DNA from: Orbaceae bacterium ESL0721
GTDB taxonomy: Bacteria > Pseudomonadota > Gammaproteobacteria > Enterobacterales > Orbaceae
Length of the DNA stretch: 64,000 nucleotides
Direction of reading: 5' to 3'
NCBI GenBank assembly: GCA_029433365.1
Contig: JAQTHZ010000002.1
Location: 62,001-126,000 of the forward strand
This document shows, piece after piece, positions 31,977 to 40,611 of this stretch. The position numbers were made by a program, and so were the translations under genes. Position 1 is the stretch's first letter. The number at the start of each line of letters is the position of its first letter. The notes beneath the pieces were generated by a model, which saw only the letters and a program-made list of their open reading frames with translations, made no database searches and was not told the origin of the DNA.

Positions 31977-32004
31977 TTATCTTAAATAGTAGTTGATTAA
32001 ATGG

Positions 32005-32508
32005 CTACTTTTTGATCCGCATAATCGTTGTTTTACCCGCTTCAACTCTACCTGACTGTTTAACCAATTCAGAGATAGCATCCATATTTGAGATAACAAC
32101 TGGGGTTAATACTGATTTTGCTTTGCTCTCTAACAGTGGTAGATCAAATTCAATGATTGTATCACCAATTTTAACCTGTTCACCTTCTGCGATAACCCGT
32201 TTAAAACCTTCACCTTTTAACTCTACAGTGTCGATACCAAAGTGAACAAAAAGTTCAATGCCATCTTCGGATTCAATCGCAAATGCGTGATTAGTTTCAA
32301 AGATTTTGCCAATTGTACCGTTTAGAGGGGCAACAATTTTGTTGCCTGTTGGTTTAATTGCTACACCATCACCGACAATTTTTTCAGCAAAAACTACATC
32401 AGGAACATCTTCAATTTTGACAATTTCACCACTGATTGGTGCAATGACATCAATATAATTTTTATCATCATCTGATACTAACTGCTTAATTTTATCGAAC
32501 AATCCCAT
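32005..32508 (-). CDS. crr: PTS glucose-specific EIIA component (Crr)
   Basis: 167 residues (E. coli 169). The phosphorylated histidine is H89 in [12 protein letters not shown] and its partner is H74 in [12 protein letters not shown]-Glc passes phosphate to EIICB-type sugar transporters and, in enterobacteria, controls adenylate cyclase and inducer exclusion. Last gene of ptsH-ptsI-crr, 9 bp after ptsI. Confidence 0.98.
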   Translation of the reverse strand: MGLFDKIKQLVSDDDKNYIDVIAPISGEIVKIEDVPDVVFAEKIVGDGVAIKPTGNKIVAPLNGTIGKIFETNHAFAIESEDGIELFVHFGIDTVELKGEGFKRVIAEGEQVKIGDTIIEFDLPLLESKAKSVLTPVVISNMDAISELVKQSGRVEAGKTTIMRIKK

Positions 32509-32517
32509 GACTTTCTC

Positions 32518-34245
32518 CTAACAAACTTGTTTCTCTTCACTGTATTTATTGATCAGCTCAAGAATCTCTTTAGCTGTGGCTTTCTCTAATGCCGTATCTG
32601 CTAATTTTTTCGCTTCAGCATAGTTAGTATTTCGGATCAACTTCTTAATTTTAGGAATTGAACCAGAGCTCATACTAAACTCATCAAGCCCCATACCAAG
32701 TAGAAGAACTGTTGCACGCTCATCACCCGCCAGCTCACCACACATGCCAGTCCATTTGCCCGCTTTATGCGCGACATCAATTACATTTTTGATGAGCAAT
32801 AAGACGGCAGGTGAAAATGGATTATAGAGGTGAGATATCAGTTCATTACCGCGATCAACCGCAAGGGTGTATTGGGTCAAGTCATTTGTACCGATACTAA
32901 AGAAGTCAACCTCTTTAATTAACTGGGCTGCAATAACTGCCGCAGCTGGGGTTTCAACCATCACACCGATTTCGATATCTTTATCATAGGCTTTGCCTTC
33001 AAGATTTAGCTGCTCTTTTAAAATATTGAGTTCAGATTTTAAGGTGCGAACCTCTTCAACAGAGATGATCATCGGGAACATGATACGCAGTTTACCAAAC
33101 GCAGAGGCGCGTAAAATTGCGCGTAGCTGTGCATGAAGGATCTCTTTACGATCTAGACAGATACGGATTGCACGCCAGCCCAAAAATGGGTTTTCCTCTT
33201 TCGGCAAGTGCATATAAGGAACCTCTTTATCACCACCGATATCCATAGTTCGAACAATTACAGATAAGCCACCTGTTGCCTCTGCAACCTCTTTATAGGC
33301 TTTAAACTGCTCCTCTTCATCAGGGTAAGCGTCACGATCCATAAATAGAAATTCAGTACGGTATAGACCAACACCTTCATAACCGTTGCGTTCAGCACCC
33401 GCAATATCACGCACGGTACCGATGTTACTACAAATTTCAACTTGATGACCGTCGAGTGTTACCGCAGGGAGATCTTTTAATTTAGCTAACTCCTCTTTAT
33501 CGGCAATATATTGGCTCTGGACGCGTTTTAACTTCTCTTGCGTTGCATGATCTGGGTTAACGTAGATACCATTGTTGACTGCATCTAAAATAACAAAATC
33601 ACCCTGTTTGATCTTTTGCGTTGCGTCAGAGGTACCGACAATCGCTGGGATCTCTAAAGAGCGCGCCATAATAGAGGTGTGTGAAGTGCGCCCACCGCCG
33701 TCGGTAATAAAACCGAGTACCATCTCTAAATTGAGCTGTGCGGTTTCGGATGGGGTTAAATCTGTTGCGACTAAAATGCAAGGTTGACTAATGGCGCTTA
33801 AATCTACAATTTCAATACCTAGAATATTTTTAAGTAGACGTTTACCAATATCACGAATATCAGCAGCACGCTCTTTTAGATACTCATCATCTAAGTTTTC
33901 TAGCTCTTTTGCTTGTGCTTCAAATACGGATTGTACCGCTGCATCTGCCGAGATATGTTTAGTCTGGATACGGTTGATCACTTCGGCTTCAAGATCTTCA
34001 TCTTCAAGGAGCATAATATGCCCTTCAAAAATCGCCGCTTTATCTTCACCTAGTGTCGCTTTTGCGCGCTCCATAATAGCTTGCAACTGCGCACTTGATT
34101 TTTGACGTGCATCTTTAAATCGTTCAATTTCTGCATCAATTTTACTATCAGGAATCTGTTTATTATTAATAATAATAGGATCCTCTTTTAGTAATAACGC
34201 TTTAGCAAAAGCGATACCTGGAGAGACGAGTATGCCTGAGATCAT
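32518..34245 (-). CDS. ptsI: PTS enzyme I, phosphoenolpyruvate-protein phosphotransferase (PtsI)
   Basis: 575 residues, the size of E. coli EI. The active-site histidine lies in [14 protein letters not shown] (H189 by collinear alignment), and the C-terminal PEP-binding barrel has the conserved MCGELAGDE. It takes phosphate from PEP and gives it to HPr. It is transcribed leftward after ptsH; the 118-bp ptsH-ptsI gap is unusually long and is filled by a degenerate tandem repeat. Confidence 0.98.
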   Translation of the reverse strand: MISGILVSPGIAFAKALLLKEDPIIINNKQIPDSKIDAEIERFKDARQKSSAQLQAIMERAKATLGEDKAAIFEGHIMLLEDEDLEAEVINRIQTKHISADAAVQSVFEAQAKELENLDDEYLKERAADIRDIGKRLLKNILGIEIVDLSAISQPCILVATDLTPSETAQLNLEMVLGFITDGGGRTSHTSIMARSLEIPAIVGTSDATQKIKQGDFVILDAVNNGIYVNPDHATQEKLKRVQSQYIADKEELAKLKDLPAVTLDGHQVEICSNIGTVRDIAGAERNGYEGVGLYRTEFLFMDRDAYPDEEEQFKAYKEVAEATGGLSVIVRTMDIGGDKEVPYMHLPKEENPFLGWRAIRICLDRKEILHAQLRAILRASAFGKLRIMFPMIISVEEVRTLKSELNILKEQLNLEGKAYDKDIEIGVMVETPAAAVIAAQLIKEVDFFSIGTNDLTQYTLAVDRGNELISHLYNPFSPAVLLLIKNVIDVAHKAGKWTGMCGELAGDERATVLLLGMGLDEFSMSSGSIPKIKKLIRNTNYAEAKKLADTALEKATAKEILELINKYSEEKQVC

Positions 34246-34286
34246 AATGTTTAATCCTTATTCAATTTTAAAACTGTTATGAAAAA

Positions 34287-34358
34287 CTGTCTTTTTACTT
34301 CTATATAGATCAATTACTTAGAATAGATCCGTTATTTAGACAAGTTCCATTAATTAGA
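34287..34358. repeat. degenerate 18-bp tandem repeat between ptsH and ptsI
   Basis: Consecutive 18-mers at 34305, 34323 and 34341 (ATAGATCAATTACTTAGA, ATAGATCCGTTATTTAGA, CAAGTTCCATTAATTAGA), preceded by a more diverged unit at 34287. The period is exact while the sequence drifts. Confidence 0.65.
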
Positions 34359-34363
34359 TATCA

Positions 34364-34621
34364 CTACTCTAATTCAGGAATTAATTTTACTAAATGCTCA
34401 ACTGCCGCTTTTTCATCTTCGCCTTCAGCAGAGATAGTAATTGTGGTTCCTTGGGTTAATCCTAATGTTTGTAATTTAAATAAGCTTTTTGCATTAGCAC
34501 TTTTACCGTTTGACGTCACATTAATATCAGAATTAAATGTTTTCGCTTCTTTAACAAATTGAGCAGCTGGGCGGGTGTGGAGACCATTTGGTGCGGTAAT
34601 AGTGACATCTTGTTGATACAT
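34364..34621 (-). CDS. ptsH: PTS phosphocarrier protein HPr (PtsH)
   Basis: 85 residues, the same length as E. coli HPr. The phosphorylated H15 lies in NGLHTRPAA, and Ser46 is in [11 protein letters not shown]. It shuttles phosphate from EI to EIIA components. TAGGAG lies upstream of the ATG. First gene of ptsHI-crr. Confidence 0.98.
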   Translation of the reverse strand: MYQQDVTITAPNGLHTRPAAQFVKEAKTFNSDINVTSNGKSANAKSLFKLQTLGLTQGTTITISAEGEDEKAAVEHLVKLIPELE

Positions 34622-34965
34622 AGTTAATTTACTCCTAAAAAAAATAGAACAGCCATGCTATATAGACTGTAGAAATTACCGGCTATATTATCACAACTAT
34701 AATTGTACATTCTTATTGTATTTCGTCTTATAATTTAACCTTTAGTGTGCAATTTAGTGCGCTATTTTAGCCGTTTATTATTAATAAGGTAAAAGCGTTA
34801 CTCACTAAAACTACTTTATAAAAAGTGCCAACACGTTTATTATTTAAGACATAGTTATCCATTATTCGATGCGAATTATATACTAATATTTAGCTAAAGT
34901 GCAGTATGACATTTGTTAGTATAAGTTTGCAGATGAAAATAAAATGTAAATATCGAGGTGAAATG
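34622..34965. other. divergent promoter region of ptsH and ygfB
   Basis: 344 bp without a gene. Several TATAAT-like words exist on the minus strand (for example near 34700) and TATACT (34879-34884) on the plus strand, but none has a clear -35. No convincing CRP site was found, although pts operons are CRP-controlled in relatives. Confidence 0.4.
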
Positions 34966-35508
34966 ATGAGTAATACGCTCAATTATGATGAATTAACGGC
35001 TAAATTGGCGCCATATAAACTGGGTATTACCGCTGCCGAGCTGCATGGTTTCCTCTCTGGCATTTTAGCTGGTGGTAACCATGATGATAGTTGGCAACCC
35101 CTCACTGAAGATATGCTTAACGATGGTCAACCCATTCCAAAACCTCTTTTAGAACTCTTCCAATCCATATATAAAAAAATCGAGACACAATTTGCTGAGG
35201 ATGATTTTGAGTTTCAACTCCTCTTAAGTGATCGCGATCTCTTTGCCCGAATTGATGATTTGATTGGTTGGGTAAACTACTTTCTATTGGGGATTGGTCT
35301 GATTCAACCACAATTAACCAAAGTGAAAGGTGATGTGGGCGAAGCAATCTATGATCTGAGGCAGATTGTGAAGTTGGGTTATGATCCTGAAGATGATCAA
35401 GAGGAGCTGGGATTTGCCTTTGAGGAGATCCAAGAGTATGTCCGTATTACGGCAATTTTATGTTATGACGAATTTAATGAACCTGACGTTACGCCAACAA
35501 TCCATTAA
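34966..35508 (+). CDS. ygfB: YgfB/UPF0149 family protein
   Basis: About 180 residues from the ATG at 34966, chosen because GAGGTG lies 5 nt upstream; a longer frame starts at 34906. UPF0149 blocks are clear: GITAAELHGFLSGILAGGN, GWVNYFLLGIGLIQPQLTK, GYDPEDDQEELGFAFEEI and EYVRITAILCYDEF. The E. coli homologue sits upstream of pepP, as here. The biochemical role is not firmly known. Confidence 0.92.
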   Translation: MSNTLNYDELTAKLAPYKLGITAAELHGFLSGILAGGNHDDSWQPLTEDMLNDGQPIPKPLLELFQSIYKKIETQFAEDDFEFQLLLSDRDLFARIDDLIGWVNYFLLGIGLIQPQLTKVKGDVGEAIYDLRQIVKLGYDPEDDQEELGFAFEEIQEYVRITAILCYDEFNEPDVTPTIH

Positions 35509-35516
35509 TTATAGTC

Positions 35517-35612
35517 GTCTAAAATTGTAATCGTTTATAACTATAATCTTTTATAACTACATTCATTTACAGTTACATTCGTTTACAGTGATATTCGTTA
35601 ATAGTGACAATC
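35517..35612. repeat. degenerate 16-bp tandem repeat x6 between ygfB and pepP
   Basis: Six back-to-back 16-mers: GTCTAAAATTGTAATC, GTTTATAACTATAATC, TTTTATAACTACATTC, ATTTACAGTTACATTC, GTTTACAGTGATATTC, GTTAATAGTGACAATC. Each ends in ATC or TTC. The period never slips although units differ at several bases. The array fills most of the 135-bp gap. Confidence 0.85.
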
Positions 35613-35643
35613 ATCTAATTTTCATCAACCAATAGTTAACATC

Positions 35644-36969
35644 ATGATAACAGCTGACATTAAACAAGAACTGCTCACCCGTCGTAATAAATTTATGGCT
35701 GAGATGATCCCAAACAGTGCTGCGATCTTTTTTGCCGCGCCAGAAGCGATACGTAGTAATGATACCCACTACCCTTATCGCCAAAATAGCGATTTTTGGT
35801 ACCTTACCCTTTTTGCTGAACCAGAGGCGGTACTGTTATTGATTAAACCTGAAGAACCAGATCAAACAGTAAAAAGCGTGCTTTTTAATCGTAAAAAAGA
35901 TCCTGTTGCTGAGATTTGGACCGGTTACCGTTTAGGTCAAGAGGCAGCAGTATCCGATATTTTAGTTGATGAAGCCTACCTATTTGATGATATTGAGTTT
36001 ATTTTACCCAAACTGCTTAATGGTAAAACAGCGTTATATCACGCTGATAGCCAATATCTCTATGCAGATCATATTGTCAAAAATGTGATGAATACGCTGC
36101 GCGAAGGTGGCAGACAAGGCTTTACTGCACCAACTATATTGATTGATTGGCGCCCTATTTTACATACAATGCGGATGTTTAAATCGGATTTCGAAATCGA
36201 GCTTATGCGAGAAGCAGGTAAGATTGCCGCTAAAGCCCATGTGAGAGCAATGCAGCATTGCCGACCTTCGATGTATGAGTATCAGTTAGAAGCTGAGATT
36301 TTATATGAGTTTGCCAACCATGGCGCACGTTTCCCCTCCTATAATACAATTGTGGGGAGTGGTAATAATGGTTGTACGTTGCATTATGAGAACAATAGCT
36401 GTCAACTCCAATCAGACGATTTAGTCCTTATTGATGCAGGTTGTGAGTATAACTATTATGCGAGTGATATTACCCGAACTTTCCCTGTAAATGGAAAATT
36501 TACCCCAGCGCAGCGTGAGATCTATAATATTGTTTTAGCCTCACAATATAGAGCAATTGAGCTATTTAAACCGGGTGTATCGATTCAAGAGGTTAATCAG
36601 CAGGTAGTTCGAATTATGGTAACTGGTCTGGTTGAACTTGGCATTATGCAGGGGGATGTGAATAGGTTAATCGAAGAAAAAGCCTACTTAAACTACTATA
36701 TGCATGGACTTGGGCACTGGCTAGGTATTGATGTACATGATGTTGGCAGTGATCGTAACTGCCCGTTGCAATCGGGCATGGTGTTAACTGTGGAGCCGGG
36801 TCTCTATATTAATCAACATGCTGACGTACCAGCGCAATATCGAGGAATTGGTATTCGTATTGAAGATAATATTATCATTACCGATAATGGTAATACTGTT
36901 TTAACGGGTGATGTTCCTAAAGATCCCGATGCCATCGAGGCGTTGATGGCAAAAAGGGGTGCGTCATAA
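35644..36969 (+). CDS. pepP: Xaa-Pro aminopeptidase (PepP)
   Basis: 441 residues, exactly the length of E. coli PepP. The N-terminal creatinase-like domain has THYPYRQNSDFWYLT. The C-terminal pita-bread domain has the dimetal ligands in LIDAGCEYNYYASDITRTFP, HGLGHWLGIDVHDVG, LTVEPGLYI and GIRIEDN. It removes N-terminal residues preceding proline. In E. coli pepP is followed by ubiH; here it faces a convergent tonB instead. Confidence 0.96.
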   Translation: MITADIKQELLTRRNKFMAEMIPNSAAIFFAAPEAIRSNDTHYPYRQNSDFWYLTLFAEPEAVLLLIKPEEPDQTVKSVLFNRKKDPVAEIWTGYRLGQEAAVSDILVDEAYLFDDIEFILPKLLNGKTALYHADSQYLYADHIVKNVMNTLREGGRQGFTAPTILIDWRPILHTMRMFKSDFEIELMREAGKIAAKAHVRAMQHCRPSMYEYQLEAEILYEFANHGARFPSYNTIVGSGNNGCTLHYENNSCQLQSDDLVLIDAGCEYNYYASDITRTFPVNGKFTPAQREIYNIVLASQYRAIELFKPGVSIQEVNQQVVRIMVTGLVELGIMQGDVNRLIEEKAYLNYYMHGLGHWLGIDVHDVGSDRNCPLQSGMVLTVEPGLYINQHADVPAQYRGIGIRIEDNIIITDNGNTVLTGDVPKDPDAIEALMAKRGAS

Positions 36970-36977
36970 TCCTGTCA

Positions 36978-37107
36978 GTTTTAGTAGTCTGTTTTAGTAA
37001 TTTGTTTTTGTGACTTGTTTTGGTAATTCGTTTTGACAACTTTTTTTAACAAATTATTTTAACGAATTGTTTTAATAACTTGTTTTAATAAATCATTTTA
37101 ACGATCA
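36978..37107. repeat. degenerate 13-bp tandem repeat x10 between pepP and tonB
   Basis: Ten contiguous 13-mers with consensus GTTTTARYRAMTT (for example GTTTTAGTAATTT at 36991, GTTTTGGTAATTC at 37017, GTTTTAATAACTT at 37069). There is no insertion or deletion across 130 bp. The last unit overlaps the tonB stop codon. The array occupies essentially the whole gap between these convergent genes. Confidence 0.9.
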
Positions 37108-37953
37108 AGAACTACTTAATGTTACTGATCGATTGCGATTAAAGACAATTCTAGTGGTTAAATCTTTTGCAGCAACCGGTCGGTAGCGCCATGATCTCAT
37201 AGCGGTAATCACTGACCGATTAAAAACATTATTAGGTTTAGATTCAATAAAGCGGATATTTTCAACACGACCTTCTCTATTTACATCATATTTTACGACC
37301 ACATAACCTTCTATCTGCATATCTAATGCGCGGCGAGGATATTCAGGTTGGTTTCGACTAATTGGTGTTGCATTTTGCGAATAGTTTATATTATCTGAGA
37401 TGGACGGTGCTGTTGATACAGCAGCAAGGTTATCACTTGCCACTTCTTGATTTAGCTGAGATGTTGTTGATTCGCCTTGATCGGTTTCTGATCTTGTATG
37501 GCGTGCCATTTTTTTATGCTGTTTATTAAAACGTTTCTGCTTATATCTCTGCTTATTAATAGGTTTCATTGACTCTTTGGTTACAGCTTCTGGCATTTCT
37601 TGGGGTTCAATGATCTCTTCTATTGGCTCTTCAGGTACTTTCTCATCTTGCGCTTTTGGATCCGGCTCTTTTGGCTGATCTTCATTATCAGTTTCACTTT
37701 TTTTTGCAAGCTCCGTTTTTGCCGCCATAGATTGCTGTGGTGCTGCTATTTGTGATAAATCGACCATAATTGCCTTAATCGATTGATCGCCAACATCGAT
37801 AACTTTATCGGTTGCAAATAGTAATCCACTAAATAGAAGAGCAACAAAGAGAAGATGGGCAGCAACAGATAGCGCACCATATTTTACGGTGTGATAGGTG
37901 GTAGTTGATTTTGACTTCTTTCTTTCGTCGATTTTACTATTGTTAATATTCAT
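37105..37953 (-). CDS. tonB: TonB energy-transducing protein
   Basis: 282 residues. One N-terminal membrane helix (AAHLLFVALLFSGLLF, about residues 31-46) is followed by an acidic proline-rich stretch (EEPIEEIIEPQEMPE), a basic stretch (QRYKQKRFNKQHKKMARH), and the C-terminal TonB domain (QPEYPRRALDMQIEGYVVVKY onward, with SWRYRPVAAK). It couples ExbBD proton flow to outer-membrane receptors. A Fur-like site lies upstream. No exbB or exbD is in the window. Confidence 0.92.
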   Translation of the reverse strand: MNINNSKIDERKKSKSTTTYHTVKYGALSVAAHLLFVALLFSGLLFATDKVIDVGDQSIKAIMVDLSQIAAPQQSMAAKTELAKKSETDNEDQPKEPDPKAQDEKVPEEPIEEIIEPQEMPEAVTKESMKPINKQRYKQKRFNKQHKKMARHTRSETDQGESTTSQLNQEVASDNLAAVSTAPSISDNINYSQNATPISRNQPEYPRRALDMQIEGYVVVKYDVNREGRVENIRFIESKPNNVFNRSVITAMRSWRYRPVAAKDLTTRIVFNRNRSVTLSSS

Positions 37954-38059
37954 TATAGTTGCGTAGCACGATTACCATTTTGAGAGGAGTAATAATAGTT
38001 AGGCTTTGACATACTGCCTATTAACACTCAAGAAGCGAGAATAGCATCATAGATGTAAA

Positions 38060-38074
38060 TATAATTCATTCTCA
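38060..38074 (-). promoter_or_regulatory. possible Fur box upstream of tonB
   Basis: On the minus strand TGAGAATGAATTATA matches the 7-1-7 Fur core TGATAATnATTATCA at about 10 of 14 defined positions. It sits about 110 bp upstream of the tonB start in the tonB-ispB divergent gap. Confidence 0.4.
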
Positions 38075-38212
38075 AACAATTTCGCTTAATTTTAAATGAA
38101 AACGGTTATCATTTATAGTTTTTTTGCAAAAATATCCGTTGTTAATTTTGTTGTTAATTTCTGCTTATCGGATAATAATAGTGAATTTCTATTACTACTT
38201 ACTATTAATAAA

Positions 38213-39199
38213 ATGGATAACAGATCTATAAACGATATTTTGGCACTTGTCCAAGATGATATGGCAAAAGTTAATGCGGCAATTCAAGCTGAATTTAGTT
38301 CTGATATTGCGCTAATCAATCAGTTAGGTAATTACATTATTAGTAGTGGTGGTAAGCGAATTCGTCCTATTATCGCGCTATTAATTGCTAAGGCGTTAAA
38401 TTATCAAGGCGATAAACATATAACGACGGCTGCATTTATTGAATTTATCCATACCTCTACTTTATTGCATGATGATGTTGTAGATGAGTCAGATCTTAGG
38501 CGTGGCAGATCAACAGCAAATGCTATATTTGGTAATGCTGCCAGTGTTTTGGTTGGTGACTATATCTATACGCGATCATTCCAGATGATGGTTAGTGTTG
38601 AATCCCTAAAAGTGTTAACGATAATGTCGACAGCTACTAACGTGATTGCCGAGGGGGAAGTTTTACAGCTAATAAATTGTAATGATCCTGATATTACAAA
38701 AGAGCAATATTTAGATGTTATCTATCGTAAAACTGCTCGCCTATTTGAGGCAACTTCCCATTGCGCGGCAATTATTGCCAATGCAACGCCTGAGCAGGAG
38801 CGGGCGCTACAACTTTACGGCCGCTATATTGGTACGGCATTTCAGCTGATTGATGATCTACTCGATTATAGTGCTGATAATGCCGAAAAGTTGGGGAAAA
38901 ATCTTGGTGATGATCTTAATGAAGGTAAACCAACTCTTCCACTTTTACATGCGATGCATCATGTTAATAATCAGAAAGATGTTGAATTAATTCGTCAAGC
39001 AATTGAACAGGGTAATGGGCGTCATCTACTCGATCATATTTTGCAGATTATGCATGATTGTGGTTCGCTTGAGTTTACACTCAAAACCGCAAAAGAGGAG
39101 GCGCAAAAGGCGTTTGATGTTTTAGCTATCCTCCCTGACTCTCCTTATAAAAAAGGGTTACAAGATTTGGCGCTTCTTTCGGTTGAGAGAGACTATTAA
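38213..39199 (+). CDS. ispB: octaprenyl diphosphate synthase (IspB)
   Basis: 328 residues from the ATG at 38213, chosen because the protein then aligns with E. coli IspB (323); the open frame extends to 38096 with a non-homologous hydrophobic stretch. Both aspartate-rich motifs are present: LLHDDVVDESD and LIDDLLDYSAD, plus GGKRIRP. It makes the C40 prenyl tail for ubiquinone/menaquinone. This links it functionally with ubiUV in this window. No clear Shine-Dalgarno precedes the ATG. Confidence 0.94.
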   Translation: MDNRSINDILALVQDDMAKVNAAIQAEFSSDIALINQLGNYIISSGGKRIRPIIALLIAKALNYQGDKHITTAAFIEFIHTSTLLHDDVVDESDLRRGRSTANAIFGNAASVLVGDYIYTRSFQMMVSVESLKVLTIMSTATNVIAEGEVLQLINCNDPDITKEQYLDVIYRKTARLFEATSHCAAIIANATPEQERALQLYGRYIGTAFQLIDDLLDYSADNAEKLGKNLGDDLNEGKPTLPLLHAMHHVNNQKDVELIRQAIEQGNGRHLLDHILQIMHDCGSLEFTLKTAKEEAQKAFDVLAILPDSPYKKGLQDLALLSVERDY

Positions 39200-39341
39200 C
39201 CCGCTTTTAATGCGCTCTTTACACTCTCTCTTCTCTCAGTTATGGAAAAGATAAGGGAGAGATTAAGATCACTTTTATTGTCAGCTGAACTATTGATAAA
39301 CTTTACTGTTTATCATTGAGCTATTCTTTACTATAAAAAAT

Positions 39342-39369
39342 TTGCAAATCCTCCGCTGCAATGCATAAT
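39342..39369 (+). promoter_or_regulatory. possible dolP promoter
   Basis: TTGCAA (39342-39347), 16-bp spacer and CATAAT (39364-39369), about 40 bp before the dolP ATG. TAAGGA lies 7 nt before the start. Confidence 0.4.
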
Positions 39370-39409
39370 AGCTAGCGGTAAATTCAGTTAAAAACAGTAA
39401 GGAATTATT

Positions 39410-40000
39410 ATGAAAAATTTTACATTTATCACATTTTTAATAATGGGTGTATTAATGTTGCAAGGCTGTGTTGCCGCTGCAATAATTGGCGCTGGTGCAG
39501 GTACTACAGCTAAAGTGGCAACAGATCCACGTACGACAGGTACACAAGTTGATGATAATACGCTCAACTCTCGCGTAAATAGCAAATTAAAAGAGGGTGA
39601 TGATATATTTAGTGGAGCTCGAATTGTTGCAACAGCTTATAACGGCAATATTTTACTTACTGGGCAAGCAAATAGTGTGCAAAGTGCCAAAGCAGAGTCT
39701 TTAGTTAGTGAAGTTGATGGTGTCCATAAAATCTATAATCAGATCCGTTCAGGTGCACCTGTTGGTGTTGGAACGATAACAAATGATGCTTGGATTACTA
39801 CCAAAGTAAAATCTCAATTAGTAACAAATACCGATACCAAAGCACGTAATATCAAAGTGGTAACCGAAAATAGTGAAGTTTTCTTAATAGGTATTGTTGC
39901 TGATGAAAAAGAGGGCAAAGCCGCAGCTGATGTAGCGAGTCGCGTCGCTGGTGTTAAACGCGTTGTGACCGCTTTTACTTTCGAAAATAGCCGTGATTAA
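39410..40000 (+). CDS. dolP: outer-membrane BON-domain lipoprotein (DolP, YraP)
   Basis: 196 residues. The signal ends in LMLQGC with lipidated Cys20, then VAAAIIGAG and TDPRTTGTQVDD as in E. coli DolP (191). Two BON domains follow (about residues 50-115 and 125-190); the second carries NDAWITTKVKSQL and VAGVKRVVTAFTFEN. DolP supports outer-membrane integrity and BAM function. In E. coli it sits after diaA; here it is about 20 kb away, between ispB and csdE. Confidence 0.95.
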   Translation: MKNFTFITFLIMGVLMLQGCVAAAIIGAGAGTTAKVATDPRTTGTQVDDNTLNSRVNSKLKEGDDIFSGARIVATAYNGNILLTGQANSVQSAKAESLVSEVDGVHKIYNQIRSGAPVGVGTITNDAWITTKVKSQLVTNTDTKARNIKVVTENSEVFLIGIVADEKEGKAAADVASRVAGVKRVVTAFTFENSRD

Positions 40001-40035
40001 AAAAGCTTTGATGATTAACATGGTTTTAACTTTAT

Positions 40036-40446
40036 TTAAGCTGCTTTTTTGATCGCTTCAATTAACTTGGTGAGACCTAGTAATCGGGTCTCACTTAGTT
40101 CATCAATAATGTTTAGCGCTTTTAACTCATTTTCGAAATCTATTTCCATAATCTCGTCCGCCGTTTTACCATTCGCTAAAATGAGTAGAATAGCTAATAA
40201 CCCTTTCACAATCCGCCCTTCACTATCACCTTGAAAAAAAATCTGATTATTGGGTGTTTTTTTATAGATGAGCCAGACCCGATTTTCACAACCATAAACT
40301 TGATTAGCGGCTATTTTTGCCTCTGCGGGGAGATCATCTAACTGTTTAGATAATAAAATTAACTGTCGATAACGATCTTGCCAGTTATGTTGTTTAGCAA
40401 AGATCTCTGTTAATTTTTCTGGTGAGTATAGTTGTTGGTTTGTCAT
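40036..40446 (-). CDS. csdE: cysteine desulfurase sulfur acceptor (CsdE)
   Basis: 136 residues from the ATG at 40446 (a TTG lies one codon upstream). It is a SufE-family protein: the acceptor cysteine is C53 in VYGCENRVW, followed by FFQGDSEGRIVKGLLAILL. It takes persulfide sulfur from CsdA. E. coli csdE is likewise next to csdA. SufE is the alternative, but the neighbour decides. Confidence 0.92.
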   Translation of the reverse strand: MTNQQLYSPEKLTEIFAKQHNWQDRYRQLILLSKQLDDLPAEAKIAANQVYGCENRVWLIYKKTPNNQIFFQGDSEGRIVKGLLAILLILANGKTADEIMEIDFENELKALNIIDELSETRLLGLTKLIEAIKKAA

Positions 40447-40480
40447 CAATTTTGCCTAACATGTAGCCATTTTAACAAAA

Positions 40481-40493
40481 ATGTTTTAGGGTT
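40481..40493 (+). repeat. dispersed motif, near-copy
   Basis: ATGTTTTAGGGTT followed by TT instead of A, between csdA and csdE. It is 35 bp upstream of the csdE start. Confidence 0.6.
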
Positions 40494-40611
40494 TTGATCT
40501 GTCATAACCTAGATCTGTAATAAAAGATATTATGAACGATCTATTAATCATGTCAGCTATACAAGAGTATCAATTAGTAATAGTGCCAGCACGATATTAT
40601 CAATAATGCCG

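Noticed and set aside
36978-37107. CRISPR array at the period-13 or period-16 repeats
   Set aside because: Units are contiguous, far too short, degenerate and without unique spacers. No cas genes are nearby.
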